Assembly (NCBI GenBank): GCA_038063015.1
Contig: JBBTVX010000003.1
Span: 1 to 17,422, forward strand
DNA length: 17,422 nt
Direction of reading: 5' to 3'
Source of the DNA: JACPYG01 sp038063015
GTDB taxonomy: Bacteria > Patescibacteriota > Minisyncoccia > Minisyncoccales > Staskawiczbacteraceae
In this document: one piece after another, positions 7,714 to 14,757 of the stretch
Position numbering within the stretch: the first letter of the stretch is position 1
How the letters are laid out: each line of letters opens with the position of its first letter
Translations under genes and position numbers: made by a program
The notes under the pieces: generated by a model
Told to the model about the DNA's origin: nothing
Seen by the model: only the letters and a program-made list of their open reading frames with translations
Databases searched by the model: none

Positions 7714-8774
7714 TGTTTAATAAAATGTACGATATTATTACATTTGGTTCGGCGGCGCAGGATATAAATTTAAAATCCAAGGCGTTTAAAGTAACGAAAG
7801 ACAATAAAGATTTTGTTACGGGCGAGGGTCTTTGTTTGGCTTTAGGCTCCAAAATTGATATTGAAGATATAAAGTTTACTTCAGGCGGAGGTGGCACAAA
7901 CACAGCGGTAGCTTTTGCGAAACAAGGTTTTAAAACAGCTTTTTGCGGAATGGTAGGCAAAGATGCAGCGGGCAAAGCCATGGTAAATGAACTTAAAAAA
8001 AATAAAGTAGATACTGCATTAGTTCAAAAAACAAAAGAAAAATTAACTAATCATTCGGTGGTTATTTCAAGCGACGGGGAGGATAGAACAATATTAGTTT
8101 ACAGGGGCGCCTCCGATTTATTTGGCAAGGATAATATCCCATGGAATAAATTAAAGACAAAGTGGATTTATTTAGCTCCGCTTTCGGGTTTATTGCTTCG
8201 CCCGTCCGAAGCTCCGCAGAGCGAAGGAGGGTGCACTCCTTTTGAAGATATTGTGAATTTTGCTTTTGAAAATAAAATAAAAATCGCCGTAAACCCCGGC
8301 AATACCCAGCTTTCTTTACCAATTGAAGATATTATCAGAATTTTTAAAAAGATAGATATTTTGATTTTAAACCAAGAAGAAGCATCTTTTTTAACAAAAA
8401 TTTCTTTTCAAAATGAAGCGGAAATTTTTAAAAAAATAGACGAGATATGTCCGGGTGTTGCCGTAATGACTAAGGGAGGCGAAGGAGTTGTTGCTTCTGA
8501 TGGAAAATATTTATATTCAGCCTTACCAAACCCAAGTAGAAAAGTAGTTGATACAACTGGAGCTGGCGATTCGTTTGCTTCTGGATTTATTTCAGACTAT
8601 ATTAGATACAGTGGCGATATTGAAAAAGCTATACAGCTTGGTCTTGCAAATGCCGAAGCTAATTTAGCGGAAATTGGAGCCAAAACCACGCTTTTAGACA
8701 AAAATTCAAAATTTCAATGGGTTAAAGTTGTAAAGCAGTTGTGTTCAGAAAACGGTCTTTGTCAGCCAAAATAA
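7713..8774 (+). CDS. PfkB-family carbohydrate kinase with an in-frame palindromic-repeat insertion
   Basis: This is a ribokinase/PfkB-fold kinase. It has the N-terminal YDIITFGSAAQDIN strand, the sugar-binding SGGGGTNTAVAFAKQG motif at residues 57-72, AVNPGNTQLS, LNQEEASFL, and the PfkB signature DTTGAGDSFASGF at 280-292 with the catalytic base D286. The adjacent aldolase makes a phosphofructokinase-type role attractive, but ribose, adenosine or tagatose-6-phosphate are also possible substrates. Residues about 163-173 (RPSEAPQSEGG) are encoded by a GC-rich palindromic repeat sitting in frame in a loop between APLSG and the next helix; such a segment is not expected in the family. The ATG at 7713 overlaps the upstream stop. 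The ATG at 7725 starts exactly at the first conserved strand and may be the true start. Confidence 0.88.
   Translation: MFNKMYDIITFGSAAQDINLKSKAFKVTKDNKDFVTGEGLCLALGSKIDIEDIKFTSGGGGTNTAVAFAKQGFKTAFCGMVGKDAAGKAMVNELKKNKVDTALVQKTKEKLTNHSVVISSDGEDRTILVYRGASDLFGKDNIPWNKLKTKWIYLAPLSGLLLRPSEAPQSEGGCTPFEDIVNFAFENKIKIAVNPGNTQLSLPIEDIIRIFKKIDILILNQEEASFLTKISFQNEAEIFKKIDEICPGVAVMTKGGEGVVASDGKYLYSALPNPSRKVVDTTGAGDSFASGFISDYIRYSGDIEKAIQLGLANAEANLAEIGAKTTLLDKNSKFQWVKVVKQLCSENGLCQPK
8200..8232 (+). repeat. REP-like palindromic repeat, copy 1, inside pfkB
   Basis: This GC-rich 33-base element forms an imperfect hairpin with stem CTC/GAG around the loop CGCA. A symmetric GAA/GAA internal loop and an outer CC/GG stem lie outside it. 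It matches the element at 16882-16913 over nearly all its length, and differs by a compensatory change in the inner stem. Here it is read in frame within the kinase gene. Confidence 0.75.
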
Positions 8775-8785
8775 AAAATAATACA

Positions 8786-9661
8786 ATGAAAAATTTAAAA
8801 TATTATTTTCAAAAAGCGCAAAAGGAGAAATGGGCCATCGGGCAGTTTAATTTTTCTGATTTTAGTCAAATGAAGGCAATTATTGAGGCAGGAAAAAATT
8901 TAAAGTCGCCGCTGATTTTAGGAACATCGGAGGGCGAGAGCAAGTTTTTCGGATTAGAGGAAGCAGTGGCTTTGAGAAATGTTTTGAGAAAAAAGACAGG
9001 CTTGCCGATTTTTTTAAACTTAGACCACGGCAAGTCATTTGAATACTTAAAAGAGGCGATTGATTGCGGGTATGATATGGTTCATTTTGACGGTTCAAAA
9101 TTGTCTCTTGAAGAGAATGTTAATGTTAGCCAAAAAGTTGTAAAATACGCAAAAAAATATGGAGTTTTAGTTGAGGGCGAGGTTGGAAAAATCGGTACAG
9201 ATTCTTCAAAACTTTATTTAGAAAAATTTGAGATAAAAGAAGAAGATTTAACCAAGCCGACAGAAGCCAAAGAATATATTAAAAAAACAGGAGTTGATTT
9301 ATTGGCGGTAAGCATTGGAAATTTTCATGGTATTGAAGTTTCTGGCATTGACCCTAATCTTAGATTAGATATATTAAAAAAAATAAAAGAAGAGATTAAC
9401 GGCGTTTTATTGATTTTGCACGGAGGGTCGGGCATTCCGCAAGACGACATAAAAAAAGCGATAGAGTTGGGCATTGTAAAAATTAATATTAACACAGAGC
9501 TAAGATTTGCTTTTGCAAACGGCCTGAAGGAAGAATTTAAAAATAACCCGGACGAAATAGTTTCTTATAAATATTTGCCAGAAGCAATTAAAAAAGTTCA
9601 AACCGTAGTTGATGAAAAGATTAAATTATTCGGGAGCTGTCAAAAAGCTTTACAACCGTAA
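8786..9661 (+). CDS. fba: Class II fructose-bisphosphate aldolase
   Basis: This aldolase splits fructose 1,6-bisphosphate into dihydroxyacetone phosphate and glyceraldehyde 3-phosphate, or runs in reverse. It is a zinc-dependent class II enzyme of 291 residues. Visible motifs are FLNLDHGKSF (catalytic D80, zinc ligand H81), VHFDGSKLSLEENV, VEGEVGKIG, IGNFHGI (zinc ligand H181), LHGGSGIP (zinc ligand H212) and the phosphate-binding KININTELRFAF. The open frame reaches back to a GTG at 8741 inside pfkB, but the ATG at 8786 starts at the family's normal N-terminus, so I chose it. It lies 11 bases after the pfkB stop and ends the run; a terminator follows. The shorter GatY/KbaY-type tagatose-bisphosphate aldolases are close relatives, so the exact sugar is not certain. 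Confidence 0.93.
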   Translation: MKNLKYYFQKAQKEKWAIGQFNFSDFSQMKAIIEAGKNLKSPLILGTSEGESKFFGLEEAVALRNVLRKKTGLPIFLNLDHGKSFEYLKEAIDCGYDMVHFDGSKLSLEENVNVSQKVVKYAKKYGVLVEGEVGKIGTDSSKLYLEKFEIKEEDLTKPTEAKEYIKKTGVDLLAVSIGNFHGIEVSGIDPNLRLDILKKIKEEINGVLLILHGGSGIPQDDIKKAIELGIVKININTELRFAFANGLKEEFKNNPDEIVSYKYLPEAIKKVQTVVDEKIKLFGSCQKALQP

Positions 9662-9708
9662 ATAAGTATAGTATTATTTGTTATTAAGTGGTTTGGTAAT
9701 AAAGAAAC

Positions 9709-9728
9709 TGAGCGGGGCGCTCATTTTT
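9709..9728 (+). terminator. Rho-independent terminator after fba
   Basis: The stem TGAGCG/CGCTCA (9709-9714 and 9718-9723) has a GGG loop and is followed directly by five T. It ends only 11 bases before the ferredoxin ATG. So either the next genes have a promoter inside this short gap, or they depend partly on read-through. Confidence 0.75.
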
Positions 9729-9739
9729 CTATTTTTAAT

Positions 9740-9958
9740 ATGAGTAAAATAGTATTACAAAGAGAAAAATGCATAGGATGCGGTTCCTGTGAGGTTGTTT
9801 GTCCAAAATATTTTGAATTAACGGACGACGGGAAAGCGCACATTAAAGATTCGGTTAAAGACGAGAAAACAGACAAAGAAGAATTAGAAGTGGTAAAAAT
9901 TGAATGCGCAGAATCGGCAGTTGAGTCCTGTCCGGTTCAGTGTATTGAAATTATATGA
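9740..9958 (+). CDS. Single-cluster [4Fe-4S] ferredoxin
   Basis: This 72-residue protein carries electrons on one [4Fe-4S] cluster. The N-terminal CIGCGSCEVVCP and the late ESCPVQCIEI match one-cluster ferredoxins such as that of Thermotoga. By that comparison C11, C14, C17 and C64 bind the cluster, while C21 and C56 sit where the Thermotoga protein has a disulfide. C68 is an extra cysteine; the second half lacks a complete CxxCxxC motif, so a two-cluster type is excluded. Partners are unknown; pyruvate:ferredoxin oxidoreductase or hydrogenase would be usual, but none is in the window. The stop codon overlaps the start of the L25 gene (ATGA). The acidic, Lys-rich middle (about 36-50) is normal for the group. 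Confidence 0.9.
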   Translation: MSKIVLQREKCIGCGSCEVVCPKYFELTDDGKAHIKDSVKDEKTDKEELEVVKIECAESAVESCPVQCIEII

Positions 9959-10590
9959 TTTCTTTATCAGCGAAAATTAGAAAACAACCCGATATTAAAT
10001 CTGCAGACAAAATTTCTGCGGTGGTTTATGGTCCTGGAGTTAAAAATGCTTCCATTGAGGTTGATTATAAAGATTTTCAGAAAGTTTTTAAAGCGGCGGG
10101 AGAAAGTTCTTTAATTGAATTAAGCATTGAAGGAGAGAAAGACAAACGACCCGTTTTAATCCATGAAATTCAAAAAGACCCGGTAAGCGACAAATTTATA
10201 CACGTTGATTTTTTTCAAGCGTCTCTTAAAGAGGAAGTTGAAGCGACGGTTCCTTTAGTTTTTTTTGGGGTTGCTCTCGCTGAAAAAGATCTTGGTGGCA
10301 CTTTAGTAAAAAACATTACAGAAGTTGAGGTAAAGGCATTCCCTCAAAATCTTCCGCACGAAATTAAGGTTTCCATAGATGGACTCAAAACCTTTCAAGA
10401 CTATATTTTAATTAAAGATTTAATTTTACCTGAAAAGGTTAAGGTCTTAAAAAAAGCAGAAGAGATTATTGCTTCTGTCGCCGAACAACAAAAAATAGAA
10501 GAGGAATTAAAAAAACCAATAGAAGAAAACGTAGAAAATGTGGAAAAGGTAGAAAAGGAAAAGAAAGAAGAGGAAATCATAGAAGAATAA
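9955..10590 (+). CDS. rplY: Large-subunit ribosomal protein L25 (TL5/CTC type)
   Basis: L25 binds 5S rRNA in the large ribosomal subunit. The 211-residue protein has the two-domain CTC/TL5 form. The N-terminal 5S-binding barrel (about 1-90) shows AVVYGPG, SLIELSI and the typical VLIHEIQKDPVSDKFIHVDFFQ. The C-terminal beta domain (about 91-175) contains VPLVFFG, GGTLVKNITEVEVKAFPQNLPHEIKVSID and LPEKVKVL. The N-terminus is shorter than usual, with the basic loop of the 5S-binding part reduced (AKIRKQPDIKSADKISAV). The last 35 residues are a Glu/Lys-rich low-complexity tail. The start overlaps the ferredoxin stop by 4 bases, an odd pairing of electron carrier and ribosomal protein that implies translational coupling. 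A strong terminator follows. Confidence 0.92.
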   Translation: MISLSAKIRKQPDIKSADKISAVVYGPGVKNASIEVDYKDFQKVFKAAGESSLIELSIEGEKDKRPVLIHEIQKDPVSDKFIHVDFFQASLKEEVEATVPLVFFGVALAEKDLGGTLVKNITEVEVKAFPQNLPHEIKVSIDGLKTFQDYILIKDLILPEKVKVLKKAEEIIASVAEQQKIEEELKKPIEENVENVEKVEKEKKEEEIIEE

Positions 10591-10607
10591 AAATAACTCA
10601 TTGTTTA

Positions 10608-10644
10608 AAAAGCGCCTTATTAAAGAGGCGCTTTTGTTTTTTTA
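10608..10644 (+). terminator. Rho-independent terminator after rplY
   Basis: A perfect 10-bp stem AAAAGCGCCT/AGGCGCTTTT (arms 10608-10617 and 10626-10635) is followed by G and then a run of T. The A-rich left arm would allow it to work on the opposite strand as well. Confidence 0.88.
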
Positions 10645-10654
10645 AAAAAATAGC

Positions 10655-10660
10655 TATAAT
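10655..10660 (+). promoter_or_regulatory. -10 box (TATAAT) for the lytic transglycosylase-like gene
   Basis: A consensus TATAAT is followed by 11 bases and then the ATG at 10672, so the mRNA leader would be only about 5 bases. A TTGTTT at 10634-10639 could be a -35, but the 15-bp spacing is short. No Shine-Dalgarno site fits in the gap. Confidence 0.65.
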
Positions 10661-10671
10661 AGGATAATAAT

Positions 10672-12078
10672 ATGCCTATGTTTAAGAAAATTATTTTATT
10701 ATTATTTGTTTTAGTTTTAATATTACCCGGTTTTATTTTAGCCGAGGATTTGGCAGATATATGTAAGAAAATATCTGAAGCAGACACGGGTTGTAGCGGC
10801 TTGAATTCTTTTGATTGCAAGGCAACTTTAGAAAAATGCGCGGCTTATTATGAACAAGAAAGTCAAAAAATAGCAGAAGACCTTACAAAAACAGCCCAAG
10901 AAAAAAAAACCCTTCAGTCACAAATTTCGTCTTTAAAAAAGAAAGTGACAAATTTGGAATATCAGATTTATCAAGGTAATGTTATGGTAAAAGATCTTGG
11001 GTTGCAAATAGGAGACACCCAAACCTCCATAGAAAAAACTTCTTTTAACATTAAATCTGCTCAAAGTCAGATCGCGAATATCTTAAGGTCAATGTACGAG
11101 GAAGACCAAAAATCATCAATTGAAATTTTGCTTGAAGGTAATCTTTCTGATTTTTTTGACAATTTAGTTTATTTAGAAGGGTTAAATTCTAAAGTGGGAG
11201 ATCTTTTAAACAGCACCAAAAACTTAAAATCTTATTTAGAAAATCAAAAAGTAAAAATGGACGATGAAAAAGATCAATTGCAAAAAGTAGTTAAAATACA
11301 GACATTGCAAAAACGAGAATCAGAACAAACAAAAAAAGAGCAGGAAGGCTATCTGAAATTAACCGAAGCGCAATATCAGCAACAGCTTTTAGACAAAAAA
11401 GAAGCGGAAAAAAAAGCCGCCACTATCAGGTCTAGAATTTTTGATTTGTTGGGCGTTTCACAGGCGCCAAACTTTGGCGAGGCTTATGAAATTGCAAAAT
11501 ACGCCTCTAACGCCACAGGAGTTAGGCCGGCTTTAATATTAGCTGTAATCACCCAGGAATCTAATTTAGGTAAAAATGTCGGCCAGTGTTATTTAAAAAA
11601 TACCCAAACCGGAGCGGGCGTGAAAATAAAAACAGGAGCCGTTTCGCCAAAAACTATGAATCCCAAAACTGTTCCATATTTTTTAGAAACTATAAAAAAT
11701 ATAAATGAGAAAAAAGGGCTGGCTCGCGATCCTTTTTCAACTCCAGTTTCTTGCGTGATGTATTCTAATGGATCGCCTTACGGATGGGGAGGGGCAATGG
11801 GGCCGGGGCAATTTATAGCGTCAACATGGAAGATATATAGCGGTCCAGTTGAGGCAACCACAGGAAGAATTGCCGACCCTTGGGATATTAGAGACGCATT
11901 TTTAGCGACAGCCTTGTATTTAAAAAATTCAGGCGGAGACAAAAAAAGTGGCGAGTTTAAAGCCACGATGAATTATTTTTCAGGCGGTTCTTGGACAAAA
12001 TGGGAAGAATTTTATGGAACTTCCGTTTTAAGTATAGCCGCCCAATATGAAAAAGACATCACAGCCATCGGCGGATAA
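10672..12078 (+). CDS. Secreted coiled-coil protein with lytic murein transglycosylase-like C-terminus
   Basis: The 468-residue protein begins with a clear signal peptide (KK, then a hydrophobic run, likely cleaved after ILA at about residue 24), so it acts outside the membrane. Residues about 40-270 are a long coiled coil of the kind seen in the peptidoglycan hydrolase regulators PcsB and EnvC. The C-terminal domain (about 275-468) resembles a lysozyme-like lytic transglycosylase: ALILAVITQESNLG with the probable catalytic E296, YGWGGAMGPGQFIASTW at 370-386 (compare the GAMG(P)xQF motif of SLT and MltB enzymes), DPWDIRDAFLATALYL, and a final Tyr-containing helix. It likely cuts peptidoglycan, perhaps at division sites as PcsB does; that part is inference. 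ATGs at 10672 and 10678 are both possible. Its stop is one base from the stop of the convergent prfA. Confidence 0.85.
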   Translation: MPMFKKIILLLFVLVLILPGFILAEDLADICKKISEADTGCSGLNSFDCKATLEKCAAYYEQESQKIAEDLTKTAQEKKTLQSQISSLKKKVTNLEYQIYQGNVMVKDLGLQIGDTQTSIEKTSFNIKSAQSQIANILRSMYEEDQKSSIEILLEGNLSDFFDNLVYLEGLNSKVGDLLNSTKNLKSYLENQKVKMDDEKDQLQKVVKIQTLQKRESEQTKKEQEGYLKLTEAQYQQQLLDKKEAEKKAATIRSRIFDLLGVSQAPNFGEAYEIAKYASNATGVRPALILAVITQESNLGKNVGQCYLKNTQTGAGVKIKTGAVSPKTMNPKTVPYFLETIKNINEKKGLARDPFSTPVSCVMYSNGSPYGWGGAMGPGQFIASTWKIYSGPVEATTGRIADPWDIRDAFLATALYLKNSGGDKKSGEFKATMNYFSGGSWTKWEEFYGTSVLSIAAQYEKDITAIGG

Positions 12079-12079
12079 A

Positions 12080-12808
12080 TTATTTTCTAAATGCTTTTAT
12101 AATCGGCTCTAAATTGCCGTTTACAATTTTTTCTAAATCGTGCCAACTTTTTCCAATTCTGTGGTCTGTGATTCTATTTTGCGGATAATTATAAGTTCTA
12201 ATTTTTTCGGCTCTTTTTGCCGCATGAATTTGGTCTCTGCGTTCGGTCGTAAGTTTTGATAAATCTTCCTCTTCTTGCCGTTGCAAAAGTCTTGCCGATA
12301 AAAGAGTTAAAGCGGTTTCTTTATTTTGTAATTGATTTCTTTCAGATTGACAAGTAACAGTAAGTCCACTAGGTTTGTGTACAATTCTAATAGCTGACTC
12401 TGTTTTATTGACATACTGCCCGCCGGGTCCTGAAGATTTATAGGTTGTGATTTCTAAATCGCCTGGATTAATGTTAATGTCTGTTTTTTTAGGTTTTAAC
12501 AATACAGCTACGGTGGCTGTTGAAGTATGCACCCTGTCTTGTTTTTCTGTTTTAGGGATTCTTTGAACCCTGTGCACTCCACCTTCATATTGTATTTCTT
12601 TATAGGCTAAAGGACCCGATAGTTCAAAAATTATTTCTTTGTACCCGCCAATTTCAGAAGCGTTGGAATCTAAAACCCTTTGGCTCCAGCCTTTTGTTTG
12701 GGCATATCTTGAATACATTCTATAAAGGTCTCTTGCAAAAAGCCCCGACTCATCTCCCCCGGTGCCAGCCCTAATCTCTACAATAATAGATTGTTTTTCT
12801 TGTTCCAT
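12080..12808 (-). CDS. prfA: Peptide chain release factor 1, lacking domain 1
   Basis: RF1 reads UAA and UAG stop codons and triggers release of the finished protein. The core is present: VEIRAGTGGDES, YEGGVHRVQRIPKTEKQDRVHTS with the stop-codon reading tripeptide PKT at 85-87 (RF1 PxT type, not the SPF of RF2), SSGPGGQYVNKTES with the catalytic GGQ at 129-131, and EKIRTYNYPQNRITDHRIG. At 242 residues it lacks the N-terminal helical domain 1 (about 100 residues) of normal RF1 proteins of about 355. This is not a start-choice error: an in-frame TGA lies 12 bases upstream of the ATG, and only 64 bases separate it from rpmE. A -10 box sits exactly upstream of this ATG. PrfH also lacks domain 1 but should not carry the PxT motif. 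The gene is alone on the minus strand. Confidence 0.9.
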   Translation of the reverse strand: MEQEKQSIIVEIRAGTGGDESGLFARDLYRMYSRYAQTKGWSQRVLDSNASEIGGYKEIIFELSGPLAYKEIQYEGGVHRVQRIPKTEKQDRVHTSTATVAVLLKPKKTDININPGDLEITTYKSSGPGGQYVNKTESAIRIVHKPSGLTVTCQSERNQLQNKETALTLLSARLLQRQEEEDLSKLTTERRDQIHAAKRAEKIRTYNYPQNRITDHRIGKSWHDLEKIVNGNLEPIIKAFRK

Positions 12809-12814
12809 ATGACT

Positions 12815-12820
12815 AATATA
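12815..12820 (-). promoter_or_regulatory. -10 box (TATATT) for prfA, leaderless spacing
   Basis: On the minus strand TATATT is followed by six bases and then the prfA ATG. Transcription beginning 7 bases after the box would start at the A of the ATG. The -35 region (TTCCCA, 12838-12843) is weak and overlaps that of the divergent rpmE promoter. Confidence 0.5.
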
Positions 12821-12836
12821 TCACAACTACTTGCTT

Positions 12837-12866
12837 TTGGGAAGAATATTTGTTAAGATTTAAAAT
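12837..12866 (+). promoter_or_regulatory. Promoter for rpmE-rpsB-tsf, leaderless spacing
   Basis: A possible -35 TTGGGA (12837-12842) and a -10 TAAAAT (12861-12866) are 18 bp apart. Six bases separate the -10 from the ATG at 12873, so the predicted transcript begins at or next to the start codon. There is no room for a leader carrying a ribosomal-protein autoregulatory structure. Confidence 0.55.
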
Positions 12867-12872
12867 ACAATT

Positions 12873-13100
12873 ATGAAAAAAGATATCCATCCAAAATATT
12901 ATAAAGCTTCTGTCAAATGCGCTTGTGGCAACACTTTTTTTGTTGGCTCAACGAAAGAGCATATAGAAACTGAAGTTTGCTTTCAGTGTCATCCTTTTTA
13001 TACAAAACAAGAAAAAGTAATGGATACATTAGGCAGGGTTCAAAAATTTAAAGAAAGGTTAAGTAAAAAAAGGGCGGTAAAAAAGAAAAAAGCCCAATAA
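12873..13100 (+). CDS. rpmE: Large-subunit ribosomal protein L31, zinc-binding type
   Basis: L31 forms part of the bridge between the ribosomal subunits. The 75-residue protein starts with the typical MKKDIHPKYY. It keeps all four zinc ligands of the C+ form: C16 and C18 (KCACGN), C36 and C39 (CFQCHPFYT). The usual glycine after HPFYT is K here. The C-terminus is a Lys/Arg-rich tail. It is the first gene of a run with rpsB (7 bases downstream) and tsf, and its promoter places the start codon at the very 5' end of the mRNA. Confidence 0.95.
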   Translation: MKKDIHPKYYKASVKCACGNTFFVGSTKEHIETEVCFQCHPFYTKQEKVMDTLGRVQKFKERLSKKRAVKKKKAQ

Positions 13101-13107
13101 AAACAAA

Positions 13108-13812
13108 ATGGAAGAAGATAAAAAAACAATTGTAAAAGATATTAAAATTAATTTAGAAGAAATGACTAATGCTGGTTTGGGCGTCGGGCACACGGTTTCA
13201 AGGCTGCATCCCAAGATGAAAGCATACACTTCCGGCATTAAAAATAACACCAATGTTATTGATTTGGAGAAAACAGCTAAAGAGTTTAGCAAGGCCTTAA
13301 AGTTTATTTCAAATCTTGTTGCCGATAACAAAAAAATCATTTTTGTCGGCACAAAAATTCAGATGAAGGAATTAGTCAAAAAAGCGGCGGAAGATTGCGA
13401 TATTCCTTATGTTGCAGAAAGATGGTTGGGCGGAACATTTACAAATTTTGAAACAATTTACAAAAGAGTGGAATACTTCAAAGATATGGAAAAGAAAAAG
13501 GCAGTGGGAGAATTTAATAAATATACAAAAAAAGAACGACTTAAAATTGATAAAGAATTAGAATCTTTAAGAGTTAAGTTTGAAGGAATTAAAAATATGT
13601 CAAAATTACCGGAAGCCGTTTTTATTTCAGATTTAAAAAAAGATATTACTTGCGCTAGAGAAGCCAGAAGGAAAGGTATTTTTATAGTTGCCATAACAGA
13701 CACTAATATTGACCCAGATTTAGCCGATTATCCAATACCGGCCAACGATGACGCGATCTCTTCTGTAAAATATATTTTAGAGAAGATAAAAGAGGTAATT
13801 TTGCAAAAATAA
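13108..13812 (+). CDS. rpsB: Small-subunit ribosomal protein S2
   Basis: S2 is a late-assembling protein of the small ribosomal subunit, needed to bind S1 where S1 exists. The 234 residues, near the usual length, show the family's core: GVGHTVSRLHPKMKAYTSG, NVIDLEKT, IIFVGTKIQMKELV, PYVAERWLGGTFTNFETI, a coiled-coil helix pair around 120-160, LPEAVFISD, REARRKGIFIVAITDTNIDPDLADYPIPANDDA. The start at 13108 follows rpmE by 7 bases without a clear Shine-Dalgarno site. tsf lies 27 bases downstream, the common bacterial rpsB-tsf order. Confidence 0.96.
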   Translation: MEEDKKTIVKDIKINLEEMTNAGLGVGHTVSRLHPKMKAYTSGIKNNTNVIDLEKTAKEFSKALKFISNLVADNKKIIFVGTKIQMKELVKKAAEDCDIPYVAERWLGGTFTNFETIYKRVEYFKDMEKKKAVGEFNKYTKKERLKIDKELESLRVKFEGIKNMSKLPEAVFISDLKKDITCAREARRKGIFIVAITDTNIDPDLADYPIPANDDAISSVKYILEKIKEVILQK

Positions 13813-13839
13813 AAAATAATTTTTACCTTTATCTTTTAT

Positions 13840-14424
13840 ATGGTTACAATTGACCAAATTAAACAATTAAGAGAGGAGACAGGAGTTTCTCCCACAGAAA
13901 TTAAAAAAGCCCTTGAACAATCGCAGGGGGACATAGAAAAAGCTAAAGAAATTTTAAGAACTTGGGGTAAAACTTTAGCCGACAAAAAACTAAGCAGAGA
14001 AACAAGGCAGGGCATTATTGAAACTTATATTCATCCCAATTCAAAAACTGGAGTGTTGTTGGATATAAGATGCGAGTCAGATTTTGTTTCCAAGTCGCCA
14101 GATTTTAAAAAATTAGCCCATGAAATTTGTTTGCAAATAGCAGCAATGAAACCTTTATTTGTAAAGGATTCCGATATACCGGAGGAATTTTTAAACAGCG
14201 AGAGAAAAATTTATACAGAGCAAATAAAAGATTCCGGAAAACCGGAAAACATCGTTAAGCAAATAGTAGAAGGAAAATTAAAAAAATACAAAGACAGCGT
14301 TTCTTTGCTTTCTCAATCCTGGATAAAAGACGACACAAAAACAATTAAAAATCTAATAGAAGAAACTATCGCTAAAATAGGAGAAAATATTGAGGTTAAA
14401 AAATTTACTAGGTACGAGATATAG
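13840..14424 (+). CDS. tsf: Translation elongation factor Ts, short form
   Basis: EF-Ts exchanges GDP on EF-Tu. The N-terminal UBA-like domain (residues 1-45) has the family motif IKQLREETGVSPTEIKKAL. The core carries CESDFVSKSPDFK, equivalent to the TDFV motif whose Asp and Phe (here D81, F82) open the magnesium site of EF-Tu. The C-terminal LLSQSWIKDDTKTI is also typical. At 194 residues it is about two-thirds of the E. coli protein and close to the compact Thermus type, which has only one core subdomain and works as a dimer. A small membrane protein gene starts one base after its stop codon. Confidence 0.95.
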   Translation: MVTIDQIKQLREETGVSPTEIKKALEQSQGDIEKAKEILRTWGKTLADKKLSRETRQGIIETYIHPNSKTGVLLDIRCESDFVSKSPDFKKLAHEICLQIAAMKPLFVKDSDIPEEFLNSERKIYTEQIKDSGKPENIVKQIVEGKLKKYKDSVSLLSQSWIKDDTKTIKNLIEETIAKIGENIEVKKFTRYEI

Positions 14425-14425
14425 T

Positions 14426-14743
14426 ATGATACAATTAATCGCGACGATTATTTTTTTAGGGTCAATGTTGGGCATAATATTTATTTTATACCGCAAGATT
14501 CCTGTTTTGGTTGAATTGCCGAAAAATGGCAGTCATGGATTATCTAAAGGAAAATTTATCATAAGAATAGAAAATAAAGTAAAAGATATTTACGCTCTTT
14601 TTTCCAAACAAATAATTTTGCATAAATTTCTATCTTGGGTCAAAGTTATGACCTTAAAAACAGAAACAAAAATTGATACTCTCTTGCATAGTATAAGAAA
14701 AAAAGCTCAGAAAATAGACGAAGAGTTGAAGGATAAAAAATAA
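14426..14743 (+). CDS. Small single-pass membrane protein of unknown function
   Basis: The 105-residue protein has one hydrophobic segment at about residues 3-22 (LIATIIFLGSMLGIIFILY), then the short conserved-looking RKIPVLVELP, and a basic C-terminal region rich in Lys with predicted helices. By the positive-inside rule the charged C-terminal part should be cytoplasmic. I do not recognise a known domain. The open frame extends back to a TTG at 14390 inside tsf, but the ATG at 14426 is the natural start and leaves one base after the tsf stop. Its place in the rpsB-tsf run suggests co-expression with translation genes. Confidence 0.65.
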   Translation: MIQLIATIIFLGSMLGIIFILYRKIPVLVELPKNGSHGLSKGKFIIRIENKVKDIYALFSKQIILHKFLSWVKVMTLKTETKIDTLLHSIRKKAQKIDEELKDKK

Positions 14744-14757
14744 AGAATAATTTTAGT

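Noticed and set aside
8741..8785. GTG start extending the aldolase into pfkB
   Set aside because: The added 15 residues overlap the pfkB reading frame, and the ATG at 8786 matches the normal start of class II aldolases.
12080..12808. PrfH or ArfB-type rescue factor instead of RF1
   Set aside because: The PKT stop-reading motif in a full domain 2 and the RF1-type C-terminus argue for RF1; rescue factors lack the codon-reading motif.
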